Numbered from the stretch's first letter, positions 37,601 to 46,803 are shown. The stretch: 64,000 nucleotides of DNA from Frankineae bacterium MT45 (GCA_900100325.1 LT629697.1:3965423-4029422), one strand, 5' to 3'. Numbers and translations: made by a program. The notes: generated by a model not told the origin, from the sequence alone.

Positions 37601-37653
37601 CGAGATATTAGGTCAATTCGCGGCCGTTTCCTCCGGTAGTGGCCGATATCTCG
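37601..37653. promoter_or_regulatory. Split inverted repeat overlapping divergent mutA/punA promoters
   Basis: CGAGATAT (37601-37608) and ATATCTCG (37646-37653) are perfect inverted copies 45 bp apart. The first overlaps the mutA -10 box (37605-37610); the second abuts the punA -10 box (37654-37659). Confidence 0.45.
37605..37610 (-). promoter_or_regulatory. -10 box of mutAB-meaB operon
   Basis: TAATAT on the minus strand, 7 nt before the ATG at 37597. Confidence 0.55.
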
Positions 37654-37659
37654 TAGGCT
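37654..37659 (+). promoter_or_regulatory. -10 box of punA operon
   Basis: TAGGCT, 8 nt before the GTG at 37668; this favours the GTG over the upstream in-frame ATG at 37596. Confidence 0.55.
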
Positions 37660-37667
37660 CATCCTCT

Positions 37668-38465
37668 GTGACGACCGATCCCGCGCTTGACGCGCGCGCT
37701 GCCGCCGATCAGCTCGCCCACCTCACCGGCGTCGACCAACACGACGTAGCGATCGTCCTCGGTTCGGGCTGGGTGCCGGCCGTGGAGGCGCTCGGCGTCG
37801 CTACCCACGAGTTCCCGGTTACCGACCTCCCCGGGTTCCTGCCGCCGGCGGTGGCCGGGCACGCCGGGCGGATCCGCTCCCTGAACGTCTCTGGGAAGCG
37901 GGTGCTCGCATTTCTGGGCCGCACCCACCTCTACGAAGGGCGGGGTGTCGCGCCGGTGGTGCACGGCGTGCGGGTGGCGGCGGCGGCCGGGTGTAAGACG
38001 ATCGTGCTCACCAACGCCTGCGGTGGGCTGCGTCCCGGCATGGCCGTCGGTGATCCGGTGCTGATCAGTGACCACCTCAACCTCACGTGGCAGACCCCGC
38101 TGCTCGGACCGCGCTTCGTCGACCTCACCGACGTCTACTCCAAGCGGCTGCGCGAGCTGATGCTGACGATCGACCCGTCGCTGACATCCGGCGTCTACGC
38201 GATGTTCCACGGGCCGCAGTACGAGACCCCGGCCGAGGTGCGGATGGCCGGCATTCTGGGCGCCGACCTGGTCGGAATGTCGACCGTGCTCGAGGCCATC
38301 GCCGCCCATGCCGAGGGCTGTGCGGTGCTCGGGCTCTCGCTGGTGACGAACCTCGCGGCCGGGATCACCGGCGCCCCGCTGAATCATCAGGAGGTGCTCG
38401 AGGCGGGGCTGGCGGCGGCGACCCGGATGGGCGGGCTGCTGGCCGAGTTCATCGAGAAGCTGTGA
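37668..38465 (+). CDS. punA: Purine nucleoside phosphorylase (trimeric type)
   Basis: 265 residues. [17 protein letters not shown] and [11 protein letters not shown] form the phosphate site, [11 protein letters not shown] and [12 protein letters not shown] the ribose and base sites, and the late [20 protein letters not shown] carries the Asn that reads 6-oxopurines, so guanosine/inosine are likely substrates. GTG 37668 gives the usual length (about 268 in mycobacteria) and fits the -10 box. It overlaps the next gene by GTGA; the order PNP then phosphohexomutase is shared with mycobacteria. Confidence 0.94.
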   Translation: MTTDPALDARAAADQLAHLTGVDQHDVAIVLGSGWVPAVEALGVATHEFPVTDLPGFLPPAVAGHAGRIRSLNVSGKRVLAFLGRTHLYEGRGVAPVVHGVRVAAAAGCKTIVLTNACGGLRPGMAVGDPVLISDHLNLTWQTPLLGPRFVDLTDVYSKRLRELMLTIDPSLTSGVYAMFHGPQYETPAEVRMAGILGADLVGMSTVLEAIAAHAEGCAVLGLSLVTNLAAGITGAPLNHQEVLEAGLAAATRMGGLLAEFIEKL

Positions 38466-39268
38466 CCATCCTGCTCACCGGCTCGTCCGGCCGGCTGGGC
38501 ACGATGCTGCGGCAGCGACTGGGCGGGGACGGCTGGCAGTTACGTCTGCTCGATCTGGTCCCCTACGCCCCGGACGATTCCGAGACGATCATCGCCGACG
38601 TCACCGACCCGCTTGCCCTCGATGCCGCGCTGGCCGATGGCACGGTCGAGGCGATCGTGCACCTGGGTGGCCAGCCGACCGAGGCCGTCTGGGAGCGCGT
38701 CCGGGATGCGAATTTTGAGGGCGTCTACCAGCTCTTCGAGGCTGCCCGGCGAGCCCACGTGGGGCGGGTCGTCTACGCCTCAAGCAATCACGCGGTGGGG
38801 TTCACGCCGCGGGGTGAGGCATCGGCGTCGGCTCCGCTGGCGGTGTCGGGCACCAGTCGTCCGGACACGCTGTACGGCGTCAGCAAGATCTTCGGCGAGG
38901 CGCTCGGGCGGTATTACGTGGAGCGCTACGGCCTGACGGTGAGCTGCCTGCGGATCGGCACCTGCGACTGGACCCCGCCCGACCACCGATCGCTCTCCAC
39001 CTGGCTCTCGCCGGACGACTTCACCCGGCTCGTCGACGCGGCGCTGCGGACCGACGTCCCGTATTCGGTGGTCTGGGGGGTCTCGGCCAACACCCGCCGC
39101 TGGTGGTCGCTGGAGGAGGGTTTCGCCATAGGTTATCGGCCGGTTGACGACGCCGAGGCCTATGCGGCGCAGCTGGCCGAGAGCCCGGCGCTGGCCTCCG
39201 ACGACTTCGTCGGTGGCGGCTTCACCACACCGGGGTTCGGAATCGACGAGGTGCGTTCCCGTGACTGA
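38462..39268 (+). CDS. SDR protein, uronate-dehydrogenase-like
   Basis: 268 residues starting at the GTG that overlaps the punA stop. [11 protein letters not shown] binds [21 protein letters not shown] has the Ser and the SSNHxxGF signature I associate with uronate dehydrogenases, and [20 protein letters not shown] holds the Tyr/Lys pair. [20 protein letters not shown] is the conserved sugar-side loop. Uronic acid oxidation is the best guess; another sugar dehydrogenase or epimerase is possible. Its 3' end overlaps the phosphohexomutase by 8 bp. The gene is an extra between PNP and pmmB compared with the mycobacterial order. Confidence 0.85.
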   Translation: MTILLTGSSGRLGTMLRQRLGGDGWQLRLLDLVPYAPDDSETIIADVTDPLALDAALADGTVEAIVHLGGQPTEAVWERVRDANFEGVYQLFEAARRAHVGRVVYASSNHAVGFTPRGEASASAPLAVSGTSRPDTLYGVSKIFGEALGRYYVERYGLTVSCLRIGTCDWTPPDHRSLSTWLSPDDFTRLVDAALRTDVPYSVVWGVSANTRRWWSLEEGFAIGYRPVDDAEAYAAQLAESPALASDDFVGGGFTTPGFGIDEVRSRD

Positions 39269-40868
39269 AGCTTCTGCCGAGACCGCCGCGCTGGCGGAAG
39301 CGGTGGCGGCCTGGATCGCAGACGAGATCGATCCGGCGGCCGCCTCGTCACTGCAAGCTTTGGTCGAGGCCGGTGATTGGGCGGAGTTGGCTGATCGCTT
39401 CAGCGGACCGCTCACCTTTGGCACGGCCGGGCTGCGCGGCCCGATCCGCTCCGGCCCCAACGGCATGAACCGCAGCGTCGTACGCCGTACCGCCGCCGGG
39501 ATCGGGACTTGGCTGGCCGGGCGGGGGTCGGGCGGGGCAACGGTTGTTATCGGCTACGACGCGCGGCACGGATCCTATGACTTCGCCCATGATTCCGCGG
39601 GGATTCTGGCCGCCGCCGGGTACCAGGTGCTGGTGCTCCCGCGACCGCTGCCGACGCCGGTGCTGGCCTTCAGCGTGCTGCACTTCGGGGCGGCGGTGGG
39701 GATCATGGTGACGGCGTCGCACAATCCGCCGCAGGACAACGGCTACAAGGTCTACGTCGGCGACGGGGCCCAGATCGTGCCGCCGGTGGATGCGGAGATC
39801 GAAGCGGCGATCCGGGCGGTCGGTTCGGTGCGGGCGCTTCCGCTGAGCCAGGAGTACCGGGTCGTCTCGTCTGATGTGGTGGAGAGTTACGTCTCCGCGG
39901 TCGTCGGACTGATCGACGACGGGCCACGCGGTGTGCGGATCGTGCACACGGCGATGCACGGAGTCGGTACCGAAGTGATGACCCGAGTGCTGGCCGCGGC
40001 CGGGTTCACCGACGTCACCGAGGTGGCCGAGCAGACGCGCCCCGACCCGGACTTTCCCACGGTCGCGTTTCCGAATCCGGAGGAACCGGGGGCCCTTGAC
40101 TTGGCGCTGGCCACCGCTCGCGCGGCCGGCGCCGACGTGGTGATCGCCAATGACCCCGATGCCGACCGCTGCGGGGTGGCTGCGGTCTTCGCTGACGGGT
40201 GGCGGATGCTCCGCGGCGACGAGGTTGGGGTGTTGCTGGCCGACGCCCTTATTCGTAAGGGGGTTTCGGGTACTTACGCCACCACGATCGTCTCCTCGTC
40301 GCTGCTGTCGGTGCTGGCCGCGGACGCCGGGGTTGGCTACGCCGAGACGCTCACTGGCTTCAAGTGGCTCTCCCGGGCCGCGCCCGATCTGGTCTTCGCC
40401 TACGAGGAGGCGCTGGGCTACGCGGTCGCGCCGTCGCTGGTACGGGACAAGGACGGGGTGAGCGCCGGACTGTTGGTCGCGGAGCTGGCGGCGTCGCTTG
40501 CGGCCAGTGGATCGTCCCTGGCCGGCCGGCTGGACGAATTGGCCGCGAAATACGGGCTCTACGCCACTGACCAGCTCTCTTACCGCGTCGCCGACCTGTC
40601 GATGATTAGTGATGCGATGTCCCGGCTGCGGGCGGCGCCGCCGACGACGCTGGTCGGGTCACCGGTGACGGTGGAGGAGTTGCTGCCAGCGACGGACGGG
40701 GTGCGGCTGCGCTGGAACTCCGGACGGGTGGTGGTCCGGCCATCGGGGACCGAGCCGAAGCTGAAGGCCTACCTGGAGGTGGTCGTCGCTGACGCCTCGA
40801 CGGAGCGGGCGGCGGAGCTGCTCGCCCAGCTGCGAGGCGAGATGGGTAGCGCGCTCGGTCTGGAGTGA
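39261..40868 (+). CDS. pmmB: Phosphoglucomutase/phosphomannomutase
   Basis: 535 residues of the alpha-D-phosphohexomutase superfamily with four domains: TFGTAGLRGPIRSGPNGMN near the start, catalytic phosphoserine loop MVTASHNPPQDNGYKVY, metal loop NDPDADRCGVA, sugar-specificity loop FAYEEALGYAV, and phosphate loop RPSGTEPKLKAYLE. It interconverts hexose-1- and hexose-6-phosphates; downstream of PNP it may act on ribose-1-phosphate (phosphopentomutase role), as the neighbour releases that compound (inference). The GTG at 39261 lies inside the end of the preceding gene. Confidence 0.93.
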   Translation: MTEASAETAALAEAVAAWIADEIDPAAASSLQALVEAGDWAELADRFSGPLTFGTAGLRGPIRSGPNGMNRSVVRRTAAGIGTWLAGRGSGGATVVIGYDARHGSYDFAHDSAGILAAAGYQVLVLPRPLPTPVLAFSVLHFGAAVGIMVTASHNPPQDNGYKVYVGDGAQIVPPVDAEIEAAIRAVGSVRALPLSQEYRVVSSDVVESYVSAVVGLIDDGPRGVRIVHTAMHGVGTEVMTRVLAAAGFTDVTEVAEQTRPDPDFPTVAFPNPEEPGALDLALATARAAGADVVIANDPDADRCGVAAVFADGWRMLRGDEVGVLLADALIRKGVSGTYATTIVSSSLLSVLAADAGVGYAETLTGFKWLSRAAPDLVFAYEEALGYAVAPSLVRDKDGVSAGLLVAELAASLAASGSSLAGRLDELAAKYGLYATDQLSYRVADLSMISDAMSRLRAAPPTTLVGSPVTVEELLPATDGVRLRWNSGRVVVRPSGTEPKLKAYLEVVVADASTERAAELLAQLRGEMGSALGLE

Positions 40869-40880
40869 GCGCACTCGGCA
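40848..40880. repeat. Short duplication across the pmmB stop
   Basis: AGCGCGCTCGG at 40848 recurs as AGCGCACTCGG at 40868, 20 bp apart; the unit spans the TGA stop codon. Confidence 0.6.
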
Positions 40881-40887
40881 GGCGGGG

Positions 40888-41391
40888 CTAGAAGTCGCCT
40901 GCTGAGCTTCTGATGCCGGTCAGGATGCGGCTCAGCGATTGCAGATCGCGGGACTTCAGGCCGAGTTTCTCGAAGACCTCGACGTTGAGCACGTCGGTCG
41001 CCTCGGCTGCGATACGGCGCCCGGGCTTGAGCAGATGCACGCGCACCGAGCGGCCATCGTCGGTATCGGCCCGTCGCTCGACGAAGCCCTGGCTCTCCAG
41101 ACGGTCAACCACGCTGGTGACGCTGGTGGGGTGAACCTGCAGCAGCGACCCGATCCGCTTCATCGTCATCGCACCCTTGCGGCTGAAGGAGAGGAGAACC
41201 AGCAGTTCGTAACGGGCGAAGGTGAGATCCATCGGGCGCAGCACCGCATCGACCCGGCTCATGAAGATCTGATGCACCCGCGTGACTCCGGTGACGATGG
41301 CCATCCCGTCGGCCGCATCGCCCCACCCATGAGCCACCCACTGCCGCCGGGCCTCCTGGACCGGATCGATGAGCGGAGCGTCCTCGGTCAC
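40888..41391 (-). CDS. MarR-family transcriptional regulator
   Basis: 167 residues when started at the GTG at 41391; a GTG two codons earlier (41397) is 1 nt from the -10 box and less likely. MarR core: RPMDLTFARYELLVLLSF, MKRIGSLLQVHPTSVTSVVD (recognition helix), RLESQGFVERRADTDDGRSV (wing). A long N-terminal helix (DPVQEARRQWVAHGW) may mediate dimerisation. No effector can be read. No catabolic gene is directly divergent, so the regulon is unknown; the DUF222 gene lies downstream-facing on the same strand. Confidence 0.88.
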   Translation of the reverse strand: MTEDAPLIDPVQEARRQWVAHGWGDAADGMAIVTGVTRVHQIFMSRVDAVLRPMDLTFARYELLVLLSFSRKGAMTMKRIGSLLQVHPTSVTSVVDRLESQGFVERRADTDDGRSVRVHLLKPGRRIAAEATDVLNVEVFEKLGLKSRDLQSLSRILTGIRSSAGDF

Positions 41392-41398
41392 GGACACG

Positions 41399-41404
41399 AT
41401 CCTA
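41399..41404 (-). promoter_or_regulatory. -10 box of MarR gene at 40888
   Basis: TAGGAT on the minus strand, 7 nt before the GTG at 41391. Confidence 0.45.
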
Positions 41405-41443
41405 GCTACCGTGCTGCGGCAGGTAGCGACAAGCCGAGCGTTC

Positions 41444-43327
41444 CTAGAACGGTGGCGGGTCGTCGACGTGTGGCTCGTGCGGGATTTGACTGTGGAGATC
41501 GTTGCCGGTCAGAGCACCGGATTCGCAGGTGCCGCCGACGAGTTCGCGGAATCCAGGCACGCGGGTCTGCGGGTCACCGGTTTTGGCTCTGTCGCCTACC
41601 GGTTCGCTGAATTCAGGGACGCAGGACTCCGGGTCGCTGAATTCCGGGGCGCATGACTCCAGGTCACTGGCTTCGCTGACCTCGCCTACGGGGTCGCTGA
41701 ATTCAGGGACACAGGACTCTGGCTCACCGCATTCGACGCCCTCTCGAACGGGACCACTGAATTCCGGGACTCCACTGTCCGGGTCGCCGGTTTCGACGCG
41801 ATCGTCTAAACGGTCGCCGAGTTCGAGGGCGCAGTGCTGAGGGTCGTTCGGTCCCCAGTTGTCGGCGTCGGGGTCGTGGAGTGGGGGTGTGTGGTTGGGG
41901 TGGGTGTGGCCGGTGGGTGAACGCCATTGGGTGTGGGTGCCGGTGGAGTGGCCGCTGGTGGTGGGGTCGCCGCTGGTGGTGGCTTGCCACCGGGTTTGGT
42001 GTTTGAGGCGGTGGTGGCGGCGGCACCGGCAGCGCAGATTCTGCTTGTTGGTGGGGCCGGTGGGGTAGGGGGTGTGGTGGTCGAGGTCGGTGTGTTTCGC
42101 GGGGACGGCACAGGTCGGGAAGTCGCAGTACTGGTCGCGGGCGATGACGAAATCGGTCAGGTCCTGCGGTGGGGTGTACCGGGTCCGGCCGTAGTCCAGT
42201 AGGTCACCGGTGGCGGGGTCGGTGAGCAGCCGCCGCCAGGTCCCGGTCGGGTCGGCCGCGATCCGCCGCGCGACAGCGGCTGGTACCGGGCCGTGACCGT
42301 CCAGTTCACCGGGGAGGTCGTTGAGACCCAACAACGTCGTGACGGCGATGGTGACCTGGACGGTGGGGCGGGTGCCATGCTGGGTCGGCACCACCCCGGG
42401 ACTATTCAACGCATCGACGAACACTCTGGTGAACGCGTCCGCTCGCCGTTGATCCGCGGTCCGGGTCTCCCCCGCCCACCGGTGCGCGGCCAACGCGCGG
42501 ACGGTGGTCATCACCGCGGCGGCGTCCTCCGCCGGCAGCAGCGCCCAGATCTCAGCCATCCCGTCCGGTCGCGGGGTGTGCTCCACTACCCGTTTCGCCA
42601 CCGCGTCACGGTGCTGCCGCTCGACACTGACGTGGTTGTGTTTGATGACCGCCCGTTTCACCGACCGGGCGAACAACTGCGCCGTCTGCCCACCACCCCG
42701 GGCCAGGACTGAGGTTTCGACCGCGGCGAGGACGTCGGGGGCCTCGATGCCGACTGTTTCGCGGGCCACCACGAACGCATGCGCGTCGGTGATCACCCCG
42801 CGTTTCAGCAACCCCATCGTCCCCGGCAGCCGGGTCGCGAGCTGGGTGGCGTGGGACAGTTCGAACGCCGCCACCCGCGGGGAGATCAGCAACGCCGTGG
42901 AGACTTCAGCGTTCGCGCATTCGTGCCCCAACTCCAGACTCAGCCCGTCGTCGGTGACCCGTTCCACCATCACCGCCAACCCCTCCACCGACGCCGCCCG
43001 CAACGCCGCGCTGTGGCGGCGCAACGCGATCAACAGATCCACCCGACCCGCCGCCGACAACACCCGCGGATCCAGGGCACTAAGCAACGCCACATCCGCC
43101 GGATCCGGGTCACACACCGCGAAATGCCGCGCGAACACCCCCGGAGACGCCATCACATCCAAAACTGTCACCGGGTTATGCGAGAGTTCGGGATGTTCGG
43201 GATGACGGTCAGTGTCGTCGAGCAGACCCGCGACGCTCTCCGCGCAGAACGCCTCACCCAACACCACCACCTCCGGCTCAGGAGACGGTTCAGCGCCGCT
43301 ACCGGTGCCGGGCCTGTCCTCGCTCAT
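41444..43327 (-). CDS. DUF222/13E12-type HNH endonuclease protein
   Basis: 627 residues. A helical DUF222 region (about 40-350) precedes an HNH/treble-clef unit: CDFPTCAVPAKHTDLDHHTPY, then NLRCRCRRHHRLKHQT, giving Cys ligands, the DHH metal/catalytic histidines and the final His. Members are numerous in actinobacteria (REP13E12 in M. tuberculosis) and behave as repeated, recombining elements; their function is not settled. The last ~110 residues are a repetitive tail (PESCVPEFSDPVGE and variants) encoded by decaying DNA repeats. ATG 43327 follows a TACGGT box by 6 nt, which rules against the GTG at 43342. Confidence 0.88.
   Translation of the reverse strand: MSEDRPGTGSGAEPSPEPEVVVLGEAFCAESVAGLLDDTDRHPEHPELSHNPVTVLDVMASPGVFARHFAVCDPDPADVALLSALDPRVLSAAGRVDLLIALRRHSAALRAASVEGLAVMVERVTDDGLSLELGHECANAEVSTALLISPRVAAFELSHATQLATRLPGTMGLLKRGVITDAHAFVVARETVGIEAPDVLAAVETSVLARGGGQTAQLFARSVKRAVIKHNHVSVERQHRDAVAKRVVEHTPRPDGMAEIWALLPAEDAAAVMTTVRALAAHRWAGETRTADQRRADAFTRVFVDALNSPGVVPTQHGTRPTVQVTIAVTTLLGLNDLPGELDGHGPVPAAVARRIAADPTGTWRRLLTDPATGDLLDYGRTRYTPPQDLTDFVIARDQYCDFPTCAVPAKHTDLDHHTPYPTGPTNKQNLRCRCRRHHRLKHQTRWQATTSGDPTTSGHSTGTHTQWRSPTGHTHPNHTPPLHDPDADNWGPNDPQHCALELGDRLDDRVETGDPDSGVPEFSGPVREGVECGEPESCVPEFSDPVGEVSEASDLESCAPEFSDPESCVPEFSEPVGDRAKTGDPQTRVPGFRELVGGTCESGALTGNDLHSQIPHEPHVDDPPPF
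41520..41800. repeat. Decaying repeats in the HNH gene 3' end
   Basis: GAATTC(A/C)GGG-type starts recur at about 41609, 41639, 41699 and 41757, each followed by a related ACGCAGGACTCCGG-like stretch. Spacing is about 30 or 58-60 bp and the frame is kept. Confidence 0.8.
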
Positions 43328-43333
43328 CCCATA

Positions 43334-43339
43334 ACCGTA
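43334..43339 (-). promoter_or_regulatory. -10 box of DUF222/HNH gene
   Basis: TACGGT on the minus strand, 6 nt before the ATG at 43327. Confidence 0.45.
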
Positions 43340-43360
43340 CACACGTTCGAATCAGCTGGC

Positions 43361-43379
43361 TACAGACAAACTGTCTATA
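43361..43379. promoter_or_regulatory. Dyad upstream of HNH gene
   Basis: AGACA-AAC-TGTCT with TA at both outer ends, about 25 bp upstream of the -10 box. A possible operator. Confidence 0.35.
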
Positions 43380-43465
43380 AATTAGGGAGAAAGCGTCCTG
43401 CGAGCCCGGCAAACCCGAATCACGGAGAGCCCGCCAAGTCTGTACAGCCTGCGAGTCGCGGTCGT

Positions 43466-46400
43466 CTACACGTTGCGGCGGTACTGGCCGCCGACCTCGA
43501 AGAAGGCATCGGTGATCTCGTTCAGGGTGCAGACTCGCGCCGCGTCCATGAGTACAGCGAAGACGTTCTCGCCCTTCTGCGCAGCCTCCTGCAGCCGTCG
43601 CAGCGCCGCCGGCGCCTCGTCGGCATGAGCAGTCTTGAAGTCGGCCAGTCGGGTCAGTTGCGACCGCTTCTCGGCCTCCGTCCCACGGGCCAACTCCAGC
43701 ACCGGCGACGCCCCGACCTCCGACGCAGAAGCGGAAGACGAAGATGACGAAGCAGACGAGAGGAACGTGTTCACCCCGACCAGCGGCAGAGTTCCATCAT
43801 GTTTTCCCTGCTCATAGCGCATCGACTCATCCTGAATCCGGCCGCGCTGGTACCCGCTCTCCATCGCGCCGAGCACGCCGCCCCGGTCGGTCAGGCGGTC
43901 GAACTCGGCGAGCACAGCCGCCTCCACCAGGTCGGTCAACTCCTCGACGACGAAGGAGCCCTGCAGCGGGTTCTCGTTCGCGGATAGCCCCCACTCCTTG
44001 GTGATGACCAGCTGAATCGCGAGCGCCCGTCGCACCGACTCGGCCGACGGTGTCGTCACCGCCTCGTCGTAGGCGTTGGTGTGGAGGCTGTTCGCGTTGT
44101 CGTACAGGGCGTTCAGCGCCTGCAGGGTGGTGCGGATGTCGTTGAAGGCCATCTCCTGGGCATGAAGGGACCGGCCAGAGGTCTGCACGTGATACTTCAG
44201 CTTCTGCGACCGGTCGTTGGCACCGTAGCGGTCGCGCATCGCGATAGCCCAGATCCGACGAGCCACCCGTCCGAGCACGGTGTATTCGGCGTCCATGCCA
44301 TTGGAGAAGAAGAAGGAGAGGTTCGGCGCGAAGTCGTCGATCTTCATCCCACGAGCCAGATAGGACTCGACGTAGGTAAATCCATTGGCCAGCGTGAAGG
44401 CCAGCTGGCTGATCGGGTTGGCTCCGGCTTCGGCGATGTGATAGCCCGAGATCGATACCGAGTAGAAGTTGCGGACCTCGTTCTGGACGAACCACTCGGC
44501 GATATCACCCATCATTCGCAGCGAAAAGTCGGTCGAGAAGATGCAGGTGTTCTGCCCCTGATCCTCCTTCAGGATGTCGGCCTGCACCGTTCCGCGAACA
44601 TTTCTCAGGGCATTCGCCCGTAGCTGGGCCACCTCCTCCCCCGACGCCTCCCGGCCATGCGCAACCCGGAACGCCTCCAGTTGCTGATCAATCGCGGTGT
44701 TCAGGAAGAAGGCGAGCAGGGTCGGTGCCGGGCCGTTGATCGTCATCGAGACCGAGGTCGACGGCGCAAGCAGGTCGAAGCCGTCGTAGAGCGCCTTCAT
44801 ATCCTCCAACGTCGCGATCGACACCCCTGACGTGCCGACTTTTCCGTAGACATCCGGGCGTTCCTGCGGGTCACACCCGTAGAGAGTCACCGAGTCGAAG
44901 GCGGTGGAGAGGCGCGTCGCCGGCTGACCCTCCGACAGGAGGTGAAAACGGCGATTGGTCCGGAAGGCATCCCCCTCGCCGGCGAACATGCGGGCCGGAT
45001 CCTCTCCTTCGCGCTTGAACGGGAAGACTCCGGCGGTGTAGGGGAAGTAGCCGGGCAGATTCTCGGCCCGCAGGAAGCGCAGCAGATCTCCTCGGTCGCT
45101 GTATTTCGGCAATGAAACACGGCGAATCTCCGAGCCTGAGAGCGTGGTGCGAGTGAGCGTCTGCGCGCGCCCACCGACTGATAGCGACGAACCCGAGTAC
45201 TCAAGCGCCCGCTGCTCCCAGTCGACAAGGAGCCTGCGCGTCTCGTTGCTGATCGACGTCTCGCTCCGCTCCAACGCAACCCGCAGGTCCTCGCTGGGCG
45301 GAAGAAGGTCACGGACGGTCTGCAGCGCCTGCAGCTCTCGCACTCGCCCCGACTCGAGCTCAGTCTCGGCGTGGTAGGCGCGCACCGTCGCCGCGATCTC
45401 AGCCAGGTAGCGGACCCGCTCGGCCGGCACCGGGGTGCTCAGTCCGGAGGAGCTGCGCACCGCGACCGGCTCCAGCGCGCCGGCCGCGAAGGGGAGGCCC
45501 TTCTCGGTCAGCACTTCACGTAACTGCTGGTACAGCGCGGTGACGCCGTCGTCGTTGAAGCTGGCCGCGCTAGTGCCGAAGACGGGCATCTCCTCCCAGG
45601 ACTGGCCGAATGCCTCACGGTTGCGCAGCAGCTGACGGGCGACGTCACGGCGAGCATCCTCCGAGCCGCGCCGCTCGAACTTGTTGATGGCCACCACGTC
45701 GGCGTAGTCGAGCATGCCGATCTTCTCCAGCTGGGACGCAGCACCGAACTCCGCCGTCATCACGTAGAGAGACGCGTCGACGAACGGCACGATCGCATCG
45801 TCACCCTGCCCAATGCCGGGCGTCTCGACGATGATCAGGCCGAATCCGGCGGCCCGGCAGGCCGCGATCGCCTCCGGCAGGCAGCTCGGCACCTCGCTCC
45901 CACTGCTACGTGTGGCCAGCGAGCGGAAGTAGACCCGGTCGTCGTCCAGGCTGTTCATCCGAATCCGGTCACCGAGGAGTGCGCCGCCACCCCGGCGCCG
46001 GGTCGGGTCGACGGCCAGCACGGCGATGCGGATCGCGTCCCGCTGATCCAGTCGCACCCGGCGTATCAGCTCGTCGGTGAGTGATGACTTGCCTGAGCCG
46101 CCGGTGCCGGTGATCCCGAGGACGACGGACGGGCCCGAACCAGGCAGGTCGGGCAGGTCCTCGGGTCCGAGCTGGCCACTCTCCAGCAGCGAAATGCAGC
46201 GAGCCAGCGCCCCGGTCTCGCCAGCGACTAGCCGCGAGAACAACTCGCCTCTCGGTGCCGGCAGGGCGTGATCGTTCTCGGCGATGATTGTGTTCACCAT
46301 CGCGCCCAGGCCGAGGCGCTGCCCGTCCTGGGGGGAGAAGATCCGCCGGACGCCCGAGGCATGCAGCCGCTCGATCTCCTCGGGCACGATGGTCCCGCCC

Positions 46401-46717
46401 CCGCCGCCGTAGACGGCGATCTGGCCGGCCCCGCGCTGGGCCAGCAGTTGCACGAGGTACTCGAAGTATTCGAGGTGGCCACCCTGGTAGGAACTGATCG
46501 CGATCGCCTGGACGTCCTCCTGGATCGCCGCCGTCACCACCTCGTCGACGCAGCGATTGTGCCCGAGGTGAATCACCTCAGCGCCCTGCGCCTGCAGGAT
46601 CCGCCGCATGATGTTGATCGCCGCGTCGTGGCCGTCGAAGAGTGCGGCGGCGGTGAGCACCCGGACCGGGTGCTTCGGGACGTGTAGGGCGGTCACCTGG
46701 AACCAATCTCTCAGCAC
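43466..46717 (-). CDS. icmF: Fused isobutyryl-CoA mutase IcmF
   Basis: 1083 residues fusing three parts: N-terminal cobalamin domain (FDGHDAAINIMRRI, His30 ligand), a MeaB-like G-domain with GITGTGGSGKSSLTDEL and VNKFERRG, and a mutase barrel. It interconverts n-butyryl- and isobutyryl-CoA using adenosylcobalamin with a built-in chaperone. Substrate positions are Phe578 (ARMFAGEGDAF) and Gln722 (EDQGQNTCIFS), the isobutyryl pattern, against Tyr/Arg in MutB of this window. GTG 46717 is used; a GTG at 46696 (VTALHVPKHPVRV) is equally plausible. It diverges from a FabH-like gene across a 169-bp region with two operator-like sites. Confidence 0.96.
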   Translation of the reverse strand: MLRDWFQVTALHVPKHPVRVLTAAALFDGHDAAINIMRRILQAQGAEVIHLGHNRCVDEVVTAAIQEDVQAIAISSYQGGHLEYFEYLVQLLAQRGAGQIAVYGGGGGTIVPEEIERLHASGVRRIFSPQDGQRLGLGAMVNTIIAENDHALPAPRGELFSRLVAGETGALARCISLLESGQLGPEDLPDLPGSGPSVVLGITGTGGSGKSSLTDELIRRVRLDQRDAIRIAVLAVDPTRRRGGGALLGDRIRMNSLDDDRVYFRSLATRSSGSEVPSCLPEAIAACRAAGFGLIIVETPGIGQGDDAIVPFVDASLYVMTAEFGAASQLEKIGMLDYADVVAINKFERRGSEDARRDVARQLLRNREAFGQSWEEMPVFGTSAASFNDDGVTALYQQLREVLTEKGLPFAAGALEPVAVRSSSGLSTPVPAERVRYLAEIAATVRAYHAETELESGRVRELQALQTVRDLLPPSEDLRVALERSETSISNETRRLLVDWEQRALEYSGSSLSVGGRAQTLTRTTLSGSEIRRVSLPKYSDRGDLLRFLRAENLPGYFPYTAGVFPFKREGEDPARMFAGEGDAFRTNRRFHLLSEGQPATRLSTAFDSVTLYGCDPQERPDVYGKVGTSGVSIATLEDMKALYDGFDLLAPSTSVSMTINGPAPTLLAFFLNTAIDQQLEAFRVAHGREASGEEVAQLRANALRNVRGTVQADILKEDQGQNTCIFSTDFSLRMMGDIAEWFVQNEVRNFYSVSISGYHIAEAGANPISQLAFTLANGFTYVESYLARGMKIDDFAPNLSFFFSNGMDAEYTVLGRVARRIWAIAMRDRYGANDRSQKLKYHVQTSGRSLHAQEMAFNDIRTTLQALNALYDNANSLHTNAYDEAVTTPSAESVRRALAIQLVITKEWGLSANENPLQGSFVVEELTDLVEAAVLAEFDRLTDRGGVLGAMESGYQRGRIQDESMRYEQGKHDGTLPLVGVNTFLSSASSSSSSASASEVGASPVLELARGTEAEKRSQLTRLADFKTAHADEAPAALRRLQEAAQKGENVFAVLMDAARVCTLNEITDAFFEVGGQYRRNV

Positions 46718-46737
46718 CGGGGTGGGCGCAGTTCAAC

Positions 46738-46757
46738 TTACTAGGACGTCCTACTAA
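46738..46757. promoter_or_regulatory. 20-bp TetR-type dyad between icmF and fabH-like gene
   Basis: TTA-C-TAGGACGTCCTA-C-TAA: the 12-bp core (46742-46753) is a perfect palindrome and the flanking TTA/TAA extends it to 20 bp with only one unpaired position per arm. It lies 20 bp upstream of icmF. Confidence 0.6.
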
Positions 46758-46784
46758 TACCAGGCCCGGGAGCCACTGGCTAGA

Positions 46785-46803
46785 TAGTTTGACGTCCTAG
46801 TTT
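46785..46803. promoter_or_regulatory. Second copy of the icmF/fabH operator
   Basis: The core GACGTCCTA of the first dyad recurs at 46791-46799 in AGTTTGACGTCCTAGTTTT, 44 bp from the first copy on the same strand. Confidence 0.5.

Noticed and set aside
41520-41800. Repeats considered as a CRISPR array
   Set aside because: Units are imperfect, unevenly spaced (30-60 bp), inside an in-frame coding tail, and no cas gene is nearby.
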